Source: Bombus terrestris (Eukaryota; Arthropoda; Insecta; Hymenoptera; Apidae). Taken from it: 64,000 nucleotides of DNA. The notes beneath the pieces are model-generated. The model searched no databases. It was not told the origin of the DNA and worked only from the letters and a program-made list of their open reading frames with translations. Shown here piece after piece: positions 1-11,068 of the stretch. The position numbers and the translations under genes are program-made. The stretch lies in NCBI RefSeq assembly GCF_910591885.1, contig NC_063269.1, forward strand, positions 1,736,001 to 1,800,000. Direction: 5' to 3'. The number at the start of each line of letters is the position of its first letter. The first letter of the stretch is position 1.

Positions 1-211
1 TCGCGACGCCGTGGTGCAATGATCAGAATCAGTCGGTAGGTCGTATCACAGCGAAAGGTGAAGAGAGTGCCCGTCAGAGAGAACGAAAAGAAATCTTCGC
101 CAAGCAACGAGCGTGTTCTGTATGCTGATCGCGTACCGGGAACGTTTCGAATTTTCACAAATCGAAGAAGTGGAGCTAAGGTGACCCGACTTTTCCCCTT
201 TGCCTGGTAAA
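1..211 (+). promoter_or_regulatory. 5' flank / probable 5' UTR of acylphosphatase gene
   Basis: Non-coding sequence upstream of the acylphosphatase start codon at 212. A TCAGT initiator-like pentamer lies at 29-33, compatible with an arthropod transcription start, but no TATA box is obvious. The true start site cannot be fixed from sequence, and the region continues off the left edge of the window. Confidence 0.3.
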
Positions 212-3200
212 ATGGCAGCGGACGACCCTCTCTGCAATGAACCTCTACTTTCCGTTGAATTCGAGGTCTTTGGCAAGGTGCAGGGTAAGAGTGTAGTTTT
301 ATTGGCCAGGAGATCAACGAGTATTCGGTTAATGTTGTTTCATTTAAAACCGAGCTTTCGTCGGATATTTCTCGCGTTGTTTCACTACGATTACGGGGAC
401 CACGGCTTGCGACGAATAGAACGTCAAGGTCGAAAGAAATGTGCGTTGGACGCAGTGATATGTCAATTGTAAGATAGCAGACGCTGTAACAATGGATAAT
501 TAATATGGAGAGGAGAGAAAATTTGTGAATTTTCTTCGTATTCTTCAGTTCAATGAGACGATTAACAAACGAATCCGAAAGATTTCTGTTGCTTCAAATG
601 ATGATAATTTGGTTCATTACTTTGCTGTTAATATTCTTAAGGAAGTTCAAGGTTATATCTAGATTCTTGTAAAATTTGACTTGTCACTGCCTAATTCGCT
701 TTGAATTGAATAATTGTCGATGAGACATCGGCAAATGAGGAACATTAGTGGGACGACAGTATAATAGAGCTAAAAATAATGGAATCTGTTTTTTGTATTT
801 CCATTCTTTCGCATCGTGTTACATAATTTTAACTGTGCATAATTTTCGCCAGGTGTCTATTTCCCAAAGTACGTGAGGGACATATGTCAGCAACTGGGGA
901 TTTGCGGCTGGGTGAAGAACACCAAGTCCGGCACGATACTTGGGAAAATGCAGGGACCACGTGCGCTCATCGATCAGATGTGAGTTGCGATTCCTTGTCA
1001 CCAAGCTTTTGCACAAACCGTCGGTGGCGCCGATCGGTAAACAATGTGAAAGTTCATTTTTGCTCGAATTTATCTGTTTCTCTGATTACCAAGAAAGAGA
1101 GATAAAATAAGGCAAATTTGCAGAGAACATATTCCCCCTCTTAGCTTTCTGAGCGCAGCGAAGAAAGAAAACAAGTAGAAAGAAGGGAAAACCGAGCTTC
1201 GTTCCTTTCGTTTGTTCCTTGGTTCGTTCGAACAACTGAATAAATTCCTCGAATTAACCCAGATATGCTCGTTATTCGAAATAATGATCGCAATATGTAA
1301 TCTTTCCTAACGTTACCCACATTTAACGTTATATTTTTGTTTAAACGGTTGAAGTTACGAATGAATAATGATAATCGAATGTTATGCAAAAGCTTCATTA
1401 TAACATCAATTCGATTCGATTCAAATCCCACTCGATTTAAATCCCTAGTTTAAAGTTTAAATTTTCGAAAGAATGAAATTATGTGGAAAAACGTCGTAAA
1501 CGTGAAAAGAAAGTCGCGAGTGTCTGAATTAAACTTCCTTCCGTAGAACGTTTTGTGCATCAGGCGTAGAAGAATACGAACTCTTGATCTCCCTTTCTTT
1601 CGTCTTTTTCTTCCTTTCACCTTCCGATCTTCTGCTTCGTTCCGCGAATTGATGACACACGCGCGCTAACGTAAGCTGGCGAATTCAGTGCTCCCGTAAA
1701 ATCGCGTGACCTTAGCCGCAAATTGCCGAGTAACGGTCATTAGGTAGTTGGGCCTGACTTTAATAACGATCTAATGAAATAATAGCGCGGACCGCGTCGT
1801 TGTCTCTTTCCTTCGCGAGTTATCGCCGAATCGCTCTGGTTTCCGACTATTGTCAACCGACCGCTTCTATCGCGTACGATTCTTCGGCAAATAATACATT
1901 TTCGTTAGGTGGAAAACACGCGGCAGAGATACACGAATTATTCCGCAAGCTATTTAATCAAACTTTTGGGATTTTTAATTGACGTCCCACGTTCAATACG
2001 ATATCACGCACATACCGTAAAAGTACGTGCTGACTCAGATCTGAAGTATGTTCTCTCAGAACACTCAAAATTGGACGTATTAATCGTTTGATTCTGTTGA
2101 TTTCACCGAAACAATCATAACTGAATGATACTTGCAATTCACTTACAAATTAGACCAACGATGACGAGAAATTATATCATCGGTGATATCGTTCATCTTA
2201 ATAAGGATATAAAAGAAGAGCAACGAATTCTTCGTAAGGAACGCCAGAGAAAGAATAAGATGAGAAGGATGTAATCGTTATTTAGAGAAGTGAGCCAGAC
2301 CTACTGATCCATATATTTTGCCAATTGCGTAGAGAGAGAAGAAACTAGAAGATACTAGAAAGATCAATTATTTCTCTTGGGCGAGCAACATTGCTGTTGT
2401 CGTACGAATAAATATAAACTTGAACGTAGACATTAAACGCTTATATACTTTAAGAGACATGTCATGAGACTGATTTCGCGGTCGAATTTCCGCTGCTCGT
2501 GAACCTGAAGTCAAAGAAAATAGCTCGGTCGAGGACGAAACATTGATTGCTGGCTTCTCCCCAGAAGGAATTCGTCCAGGAACTTCGTTTCAAATACGTT
2601 GTTTCTTCGTTTGTCGTTATCTTTGCATGTCGCAGATGTTATTTATATAATAGGAAAATTCTTTTGCCAAGAAGGAAAAGAAAATTGATTCGAACAGTAA
2701 AATCTCACTGAATTGACATCGTTGTGCGCTGGTATTTTAATCGACAATAAAAACATAAAGCTGTTTTTTTTTTTTTTTTTTAATGAAACAATCTTTTGTT
2801 TAGCTTAAGGATAAGTTCAAGAATTCGTATAAATCTTTCTCACTGTGTAATCATCGTAAATGTTTCACAAGCGAAATGCTGAATTCAGAATATCGATGAT
2901 AAATCGGATAGTCAGTGCGCCAATGGCTCGTCACTGTTGTTGTCGCGAGACAGCTGATCGACTTTAAAGATCCTACTTCGATAGAGCCGCTTAAAATATC
3001 TGAACTCGGTCTGATTAGCCGCTAATTATAATTGCGAAGTGTGCGAAACTATACTCGTCACTATCGAACATAGTTGCGTATACAATTTGCACATTTAATT
3101 CGCTCTTATTTGACGATTAATTTATTAATCAATTTTACGCGATCGTTAATTTGACACGCGTCATTTACAAGAAATTTGCTCTGCTATTTTGTCGACTTAA

Positions 3201-4464
3201 AATAGCTTGATGAAATTTTGCAAATTCAACGTTCTATGAAAGAGACGCGGAAATGAACACCGCGGTGATTTCAACGCGTGTAGAGAACGCATGATATTAA
3301 GGCTTTATTAATGAATAATGTAAACTTGCGTACACTAATATTTCGTAAATACTCTGTACGATAAATATAGAAGTTAAATTCAGCTGTCATAAATTTAATC
3401 CAATTCAACGTTTCTAATTAAAAAATTTAATTTTTACATTAACTTTTATTTCGAAAATAGTAGAGCGAGACTCATTCTCTCTTCTCCTTTGACGAGAAGA
3501 ATTGTGAACTTTCGACGAATCGTGGGGAAGCGCGTCAACGGGAATCGTAAATTCCCGTTACGATTCTAAGAATCGACACCATGAATAGATCGATCCCCTG
3601 ATTTCCGTTAAGATAATAGGGGTGGTTGAGATGGGTGGTATAACTCTGTGATTAACAGTGTTATAAATTATGTATTTCCAACAAGTTAGTACAATCACAC
3701 AAGTTAGTAACGCCGCTGCTTGCGAGTATGAGAACTGCCTTGATTTTGGTCTGCCTTGGTTGTGAGTGTTAGAACTCCTTGATTATGAATGTTAGAATAT
3801 CTTGAATGGAACCCCTACATAACTGTCCTTCCGCTCTTATATACTTACGGAGGAAAGCTCGGTATGGGGGCGATTTTTGACCGAAGGAAGCTGATTCGTT
3901 GTTCATACTTTTCATTATGAAAAATGAGAACAAGGATCCGCGATACCCATTGACTAAGACCAATTGCAGGATTAACGTATTAAGTTCCTGCAGGTTTATA
4001 AGACTCGGTTTATGATGGGACCTTAGGTTTATTAAGAGTTTTTCTATTGGTGCTTGGTCTTTGGTCGCGCGGACCTTTTCACGCGACGTAACAAATTGCA
4101 TAGTGATAAAATCATATTATAAAACTAATAATAGCAACAAAAAGAAAAATGTCAAGCGGAAATACAATCGGATATCTGTCACCTGTTTGTAAATAAGTTG
4201 CAGCCAGAATTGCCAGATTATAAATGTTAAGAGAAGAAATTACGTAAATCTCCTCATTAATAATTTAAACAATAGTTTCTGACTGTATCACAAATTATGT
4301 AAATACATGATAACCCGTTTTCCTACTATAATCAGTTTTCTTATTTCAGGTCACAATGGCTAACGAATGTTGGAAGTCCAGGTAGTCAGATTGATCGCTG
4401 TGAATTTACAAATTGGGAAGGCATTAGTAGGCTACAATACAAGGGATTTGCAATACGTTTTTAA
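212..4464 (+). CDS. Acyp: Acylphosphatase (three exons, 104 aa)
   Basis: Three exons join in frame: 212-284, 853-979 and 4350-4464, with GT-AG introns in phases 1 and 2, giving 104 aa (vertebrate acylphosphatases are about 98). The family hydrolyses the carboxyl-phosphate bond of acyl phosphates in the cytosol. Visible landmarks are the N-terminal strand and phosphate loop (VFGKVQG, residues 19-25), the GWVKNTKSGT segment with the catalytic Asn at residue 47, the KMQGP segment, the SPGSQIDR segment in exon 3 and the C-terminal GFAIRF strand. The residue equivalent to the catalytic Arg23 of vertebrate enzymes is Pro29 here (VYFPKY), so classical activity is doubtful. The ATG at 212 gives a normal N-terminus. 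An AATAAA lies 275 bp after the stop. The gene is convergent with RAB3GAP2. Family assignment is firm; activity is not. Confidence 0.93.
285..852 (+). other. Acylphosphatase intron 1
   Basis: A 568-bp GT-AG intron (GTAAGA donor at 285, CAG-type acceptor ending at 852), phase 1. I see no other gene or conserved element in it. Confidence 0.85.
2764..2781 (+). repeat. Poly-T tract
   Basis: Uninterrupted run of 18 T within acylphosphatase intron 2. It could be the trace of a poly-A tail of a minus-strand retroelement, but no element body is recognisable next to it. Confidence 0.7.
3538..3558. repeat. Short perfect inverted repeat (hairpin)
   Basis: ACGGGAAT and ATTCCCGT form 8-bp arms around a 5-nt loop (CGTAA). 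It lies about 110 bp from the candidate LTR. Its function is unknown and it may be chance. Confidence 0.45.
3671..4093 (-). mobile_element. Probable solo LTR, about 423 bp
   Basis: On the minus strand the segment begins TGTTACGTCGCG and ends ATACA, fitting the TG...CA ends of retrotransposon LTRs. The flanking pentamers are AATTA (3666-3670) and AATTG (4094-4098), a target-site duplication with one mismatch. The block is internally less AT-rich than the surrounding intron. A 110-codon minus-strand open frame inside it (3769-4101) resembles no protein I know and is probably incidental. No primer-binding site, polypurine tract, gag or pol sequence is adjacent, hence solo. The superfamily (Gypsy or Bel-Pao) is undetermined. 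A second copy elsewhere in the genome would be needed for proof. Confidence 0.42.
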
Positions 4465-4739
4465 TTAAACTGTTTCTTTTCAATGTCACGTTTCTTTGGA
4501 AGTTAAATCGACAAAATGTACTTTAAAGCACCAAAGGTAACAAGCACCGGTATATTTTAAACAATTAAAAATAATTAAACGATTCTTTATGAAAACATAT
4601 AGTTCAAAGTATTGAAATTGTTCATAGATTAAAAGCTACGCAACATTAGTGTATGTAAATTACAAGATATTTTAATAATTGTAAGATGTATCATTCGAAA
4701 TGATTAAATATCCAGTTATTTTTAACGAAAAACAAATGA

Positions 4740-4745
4740 AATAAA
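4740..4745 (+). promoter_or_regulatory. Polyadenylation signal AATAAA, acylphosphatase
   Basis: Canonical hexamer about 275 bp downstream of the acylphosphatase stop, in AT-rich 3' sequence. Confidence 0.5.
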
Positions 4746-4976
4746 AATACATAGAGTTATAGAATATTTGTTCTTTAATTCATCATATGTGACATATAAA
4801 CATACATGCATATTTATGTCACAGTTCGTTGTAATCAAATATCTCTGTGTTATATCTCAATGTTTTCAAGCACCTCTGATGTAATGGGATGTTAATGATA
4901 CATGTCAAATATATTTTATATTTACTTAAAACATCAAATTCAATACAACGGATTAAAAACAGAAAGCACAGATAAA

Positions 4977-4982
4977 TTTATT
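4977..4982 (-). promoter_or_regulatory. Polyadenylation signal AATAAA, RAB3GAP2
   Basis: Minus-strand AATAAA (TTTATT on the plus strand) about 45 bp after the RAB3GAP2 stop codon, implying a very short 3' UTR. Confidence 0.5.
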
Positions 4983-5027
4983 ATGCTCATTCCCTACAAC
5001 AAATTAATTTACTTAAATATCTGAGTA

Positions 5028-8000
5028 TCATGTCGTTCCCTCGTAAATAAACACCGCATCTAACATTAATTGCGCAAGATGATAATTAGAGTGTGTTTCG
5101 GGTAAATGTCTTGAGACCCGTCGTATCAATTCAATAGTGTCATCGTTCGAACAATTCGTGTAAATTACGTCCGGCACATCCTAAAAATAGTAATCTCATT
5201 TGTACTAATATTAAAATTTATTAAGAATAAAATGTTCGAAATAAATTTTATGATATGTAAAACTTACAAGACTTTCCAAGTATTTAGTAAGAGCTGGACT
5301 TATACGAGAAACTTCCTCTAAAAGATCAGGTGATTTTGAAAGATATGCCATCATTCTTCTTCCAGCAATCGGCAAAAGATCTTCTGCTAATTTCTCAACA
5401 TCGTTTACAGCTGTAACAACCTATCTCAAAATGACAAATGTTTCCTATTCTGTAGTATGTTATTGAACATATTAAATTGTAATTCTGCTTATACTTACTT
5501 CCTCTGCTAGTCGATCAAAACCAATCACATATAATTGACAAACTTGATGTATCCTTAGTTCATCGTTACTTATTTTCCAAATAGATGCTAATGTTTGACA
5601 TTTATTCATCCATTGAATAGCTTGCATCGAACTACTCATTTTACCATCTATTGTTTCTTGATGGATAAAATCCATTGATGCATTAATTATTCGGCATAAA
5701 AATGTGGTTCTTAAATTATCTCTTTTATCGTCTCTGTACCATGTTAGCATTACTTTGTCTGCCATTGATTGGAAGAAGTATGGATGTACCTATATATGTA
5801 GAATTCAGCGTGCATAAAAATTATAAATATAGATGTAAATTTCATAAACAATACTTTTGATTTACTCACCACAGAATCAAACAAATTATTTAATGGTTTT
5901 AGAACTTTCAAATTAAAATGCGCTATCATATGTAAGACGTTAGCTAATTGTAGATGTAACATGATTAGATCGTACCAAGCGGGTGCTTGAGAAATAGCTA
6001 ATGCAGCAAAGGGTTGTGGGCCGGAAGTGCATACTTCCCATAGTTCTTCTGATTTAATTACAATATTCTGTCCTACTTCAAGCATTTCAGACTAGTATGA
6101 CATAAAATATATTTATATCGCTTTAATTAACTTTATATTATACAAAGCATTGATCTATCAAAAACTTACATCGATGAATATTTCTAAAAATGTGACGCAA
6201 TCTTGTAGAAATATAACTGCTTGAGCATCAGATAAACCAATTTCCTGCATACATAATCTCTCTTTTGGCAATTTTCCAAGCTTATTAATTAATTTTGCAA
6301 CTGCTTCCATTCGTTTTTTTATATGAACTGACCATAATAAACAACAAACACCTAACAAAGAAGTAATTTATTTGCAAAATAACAAAAACGTATAATATAT
6401 AAAACGAATAATTTCCAGAATCCTCTCTCACCATGCCTCATACGTTTCATTGGTATTTGTCGTAAAACACATAATGCAGCTTCGAGCGACTTCAATTGCG
6501 AAATATCTTTATTCCACGACATAGCAAATTCCCAACAGATATTAGCTAGCAGAACACTAGTTGTCAAACTATATGGAAAGTGACCTTTTAATAATTTAAT
6601 TCTTTCTGAAAATCAAAAAGAAAAATGCATAATACAATCTAAAAGACCATTAAAAAATGTTAATGTAAAGACGCTATTTTTCTTTACCTAAAATACATAT
6701 ATTAGCATTTGTACTATCTTTCTCTTCACTTTCTGTATCAAGAGATTCTGAAAGAGGCTTTTCTACATTAGATTGTGAAACATCGTCGACGTTACAAATT
6801 TCGTCTGAAGAATTCAGTACTTCTAAAGAATCATTTGTTGGACGTGTGTGATCGAATTCCGTATCTGTTGTATCAACTAATTGAGAAGGGTCAATACCCG
6901 TAGAAGTAATCCATTTTGCAACTATCTCCGATACAGAACCTAATTATAACGATACAAGATAAAAAATACGTTCTTTGACAGTATTATTAACATGTAACTA
7001 TAACGGTACAATACCTTTCCCTTTTGAGAGAACAGATCCTAAAGATATATCAAATTTTACAAATGGTAGTGCAAAAAATTGCGTTGTAGTATCTGATGGA
7101 GGTTCTTGGCTGAAATTAAAATCTTATAAACATTGTGATACTTAAAGACAAATTTCATTACTAATTACCTTACAATAGCATCTAAAATTGCAATATCCTC
7201 AAGATTTCCAATAAGCAACGTAAATTGACAAGTATCTTTAGTAATATCTTCCCATTCATTTGTCAAGTTATACGCTTCATCGTCTGATTTTAAATTGTTC
7301 ACAGAATCTTGATCCTGCTTTATCTCTTTCACATTATTCTCATTTTTGATACCTTTTTCTCCTTGAACATTATTATCCTCAGTTTTGTTATTGCACTTTT
7401 CTCTATACTTTTCTACAGACATTGCAACAGCTCTGCACATCAAAGCAGCAGTAAGTGCATTAAATGGATTTGTTGAATCCAAAAGAATATTACGAACCTT
7501 TTTCCACCATAAAGATATTTCATTATATTCTGCACATATCTCTTTAACACCTACATAGGTATAGAAATAAGGTTTATTTTATGACAACAACAATTTAGAT
7601 TTATTAACGATATATGTTCTCGAAACTTACTGGCTATTGAGCAAATAGCATTTAAGAGCTGCGTAAATTGTTTTAGTTCTAGTTTTAAAGACACGTCCCG
7701 TTTCTTATTGAGCCAGTATATTAAAGCAAATTTCATGAAAACAAATGGTTGAATGTTACTACTCTTAGCAACTTCTTTCCATGTCTCAATTCTATCATAC
7801 GAATATACACAGCCTTTATACATTAATTGAGCTAAAAAAAAAAGCCCAATTATTAATAATAAAATATATATTCCTAAAATTATATACTAAAATACTTACA
7901 AATCTGATGTTCTTTTTCTGGTTTTATGTCTTTTTTAATATCTATAAATCCTGATGTTCCAAACTCGAAACAAGATAAAAAATCTAAAAATATTCTTCCA

Positions 8001-10883
8001 TCCTCTTTAAATTTTACTCTACATTCTGTGCTAGAATCTGAATACGTGTAACTATTTACTTTATTAAACAATTCAAAAATTCTGTGCATTTCTTTCTCAG
8101 TAGTTAACAAAGTCAAAGGTAAACTTGTATTATTATCATCTATAGAAACATTATACTCTGGTGTATCAAACTGAGATTTAATATGCTTATAAAAGTTAAT
8201 TACTTGTTGCAACTGTGTTGTTAATAAATAAAGTGTTTTTGTTGTAGGTTCCATTTCTTCTTTTTCTGTAATATAAAACTTATTGTGTTTATTATTTCAA
8301 ATAACAGTTTGGTGGAGTAAAACCTTGTATAGAACTATGTATTAATAATAAATATGTACATACCATATTCATCTAGTTTTTTGATAAAACAATTTGTAGC
8401 TGCGAGTAAAGCATCAGGAATAATATTTTTATTTGACATTAACATTTCCAATGTTTGTACTTTTATTTCATTACTCTTCAAATCTGAACACACACTCTCA
8501 ATTTCTGATATTAATTTCTCATGTTCAAAATCTTCTTCTCGTAAAAATGTTTTCAATTTTTTAAGTATATGTATATCACGTGCTCTCTTCCCATTTTTAC
8601 TATTAAGAGCAAAATGAAATGGTACTGTAATTTCCTTCAAACCTCCAAGTGGATCCATAAATACACACGAATATTGTGGTTTATTTTTTGATAGATGTAC
8701 ATTATCATTTACACCAAGAAGACCATAATTGATATAAAGTAATCTATACAATAACACTCACTTAAACCAATAATTTTACATCAGTTGCCAATAGAAATGT
8801 CTAAAAAAGAGAGTTACTCACCGTCCATGTTTACTAGCAGTAAATGTAGTAATTTTAGGACCTTGTTGAGTACTCCATATGTCTATTACACCTTTTTTCG
8901 GAGCATAAATAACTAAAAAGAAAGCAGAACGCAATTGCGGAGTCTGTTTAAACTTAGTAAATGTTTTGTGCATTCCAGAATGTTTTTCTTCCTCCACTTC
9001 AATCCAACCACATTGTGCATCTCTATAACCTTTCCACATTCTTGTAGCTATGCAATATCTGTTATCTATTAATAATACTCTGCCCATTGCATCTAATATT
9101 ACTGACAGTGCTTTATTTGGACTGGATATTATCGAATAACCCTCTCTCATAACATCACTTAAGCCAAACCTACAAGTCATTGGTTCAACTGGTTCATGAG
9201 TACTAGTTTTTGATGCTTCGAGCGATGCCTGATGTTTTGAATTTCCCCAATTAAGAGGAAGCCAACTAAACAGAAAGAATAGCAAAGAAATGATATATAA
9301 TTGCAAAACTCTCTCTATCTATAATGACATGGTTAACAATTAAAATTTCAATTATTAAAACATTGTATGTGACATTCAAGTAATGTAGTTTAACTATATC
9401 TCTTCTTGCAGATGATATATCCTTTTGACAATAAATGCATAACATGAATTTATTATGCAACACTTACGGAACAGCAGTTCCAATAGCATTTGCTAATTTG
9501 CTGGCCATTGCTATTGCAACATCTGATAAAACTGGAGCTGAACCACCTTCTAAGGCATAATGAAAACCAACAAATGGACGTTTACCAGTTACAAGAACTA
9601 AATTATGCTGTGGTGCACTAGATCTATAAGATGCGTTATATCCGCCACAAATTGAAGCTGTCATTAGATGATCAAAGCTATTTACAGAAGTAGTACCAAT
9701 TACTTCTGAATCATTTACAATATCTTGGCTTTTATAACCCCATTTCTTATATGATAAATTTGTAATAGGTGGTAGGTCATCACAGTTTGCTTGAACTTTA
9801 AGTAAAAAAAAAAAAAACATATTATAAATATTAAATTTCAATAGAATAATAACATAATTTTGATTTCTATACCTCTAGCTAAATAATTTCTACATGCTCT
9901 TAATGTGGAAAACAAGGGAAAACCTTGCAAGACACACACAACACTATTATATGTCACATGAACTTCTTCAGCCAAACCAATATCACCTACATGTTTAGGT
10001 GAACGAAAAGATTGACATTTTAATCCCACAACTGGTTCATTATGCAATTGTTCTCCAAATAATAATGCACCTGTCTAAATAAAAAATAAACAATTTTATA
10101 TTCATCTCTATTATAATTTAGTTTAAATGTAAGGATTACATTTTCTGAATGTTTATCACACACATAGTTAAACTTGACTTACTTCTGTGTAAAACTTGAT
10201 AAAACCAGTATTGAAACCAACTATAATACATGTCCAATCTGGATTAGTGCCGCTGCTAGCTTTTCCCAATGACAATAATGGTAAACAGATTACAGATGTT
10301 ATCCATTCACTAAAAAACACTTCCAATATATGGACATATTTTCAAAGAAATTTATCATAGTAAAAAGATATAAAAATTAACATAACATTATTATAACAAA
10401 GACTTACTCATCTTTTTTTGCAACTTCACCATACCATATCATATGAAATTTATTTTTTGCTTCATCTGGTTCTAATGAATCCCACCTTGCTAATATGAAA
10501 TTATTGTATTAATTATAAATAATTAAATATTCTATGTTCAATATATTGTCATTTTTAAACAAGTTATGTATATATTACATAGTAGAAATATGCTATTTAA
10601 AATTCAATAATATGAAACATACAAATTAATATAATCATCTTTGTATTATTTGCCATAGCAAGAACATCTCCAGTTGATGATAATGATATAAAACAGTCTT
10701 GCAGTGGTAATTCATCTTGTGGAATGTCATCTGAAAAATGTTGACACTGACATTTACTATTCCTTTAGGAGACAAAACAAAAGAATACAGTAACTCACGT
10801 CTTCTAGTAGAATCTCCAAAAAGTAATTCTTTAATATTACTCGTATTGGTTAGATTTGCAATTCCCTTTATTTGACAAGACAT
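5028..10883 (-). CDS. RAB3GAP2: Rab3 GTPase-activating protein non-catalytic subunit
   Basis: Nineteen coding exons join in frame on the minus strand (5' to 3'): 10799-10883, 10623-10730, 10408-10489, 10183-10309, 9873-10074, 9468-9795, 8822-9265, 8364-8743, 7900-8265, 7631-7831, 7169-7550, 7015-7109, 6688-6939, 6432-6605, 6170-6351, 5870-6091, 5499-5789, 5268-5420, 5028-5180. They give 1408 aa (human about 1393). Family landmarks are LQDCFISLS (exon 2), PDWTCIIVGF, FPLFSTLRACRN, a YALEGG segment, WKGYRDAQCGW near residue 387, IYAPKKG...WSTQQGP, a VPFHFAL segment, and the C-terminal NICWEF...WNKD and LPKERLC regions. The protein partners the catalytic subunit RAB3GAP1 to act on Rab3, and in animals also as a Rab18 exchange factor linked to ER and autophagy. 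The start at 10883 aligns with the conserved N-terminus. Exon 12 encodes an acidic, low-complexity Asn/Lys/Glu-rich linker. All introns are short GT-AG. Confidence 0.96.
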
Positions 10884-10941
10884 ATCTAATCAATTACATT
10901 AATATGCCTGTTTTGAATAATTTCAAACTTTGATCACTCAC

Positions 10942-11068
10942 TAATATTACAAATTCTATTCAGGTGATTAGAATATTGAAATTTTGATAGAGACACTTCA
11001 CAATAAGACAATAAACCACAAACTGTCATATGCTTGCGAATAGGATAGTAATCGCAGAGATTCTTCAT
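10942..11068 (-). other. RAB3GAP2: Putative 5' exon of RAB3GAP2 (UTR or N-terminal extension)
   Basis: A 127-bp minus-strand block opens with ATG at 11068 and ends at a good GTGAGT donor. Joined to the acceptor before 10885, it is in frame with the conserved coding region and would add 43 residues, giving 1451 aa. A TAG directly precedes this ATG in frame. Vertebrate homologues start at the position equivalent to 10883, so this block is more likely 5' UTR, or an upstream alternative start. The donor itself is convincing. Confidence 0.45.

Larger units (their letters stand above)
980..4349 (+). other. Acylphosphatase intron 2
   Basis: A 3.4-kb phase-2 intron (GTGAGT donor at 980, TTTCAG acceptor ending at 4349). 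It contains a poly-T run (2764-2781), a small perfect hairpin (3538-3558) and a probable solo LTR (about 3671-4093). No additional coding exon was recognised. Confidence 0.85.
4465..5027. other. Convergent 3' region between acylphosphatase and RAB3GAP2
   Basis: 563 bp of AT-rich sequence between two stop codons on opposite strands. It carries a plus-strand AATAAA (4740-4745) for acylphosphatase and a minus-strand AATAAA (4977-4982) for RAB3GAP2. No other gene is seen. Confidence 0.7.

Noticed and set aside
3769..4101. 110-codon minus-strand open frame
   Set aside because: It lies almost wholly inside the candidate LTR and resembles no known protein, so it is better explained as open by chance.
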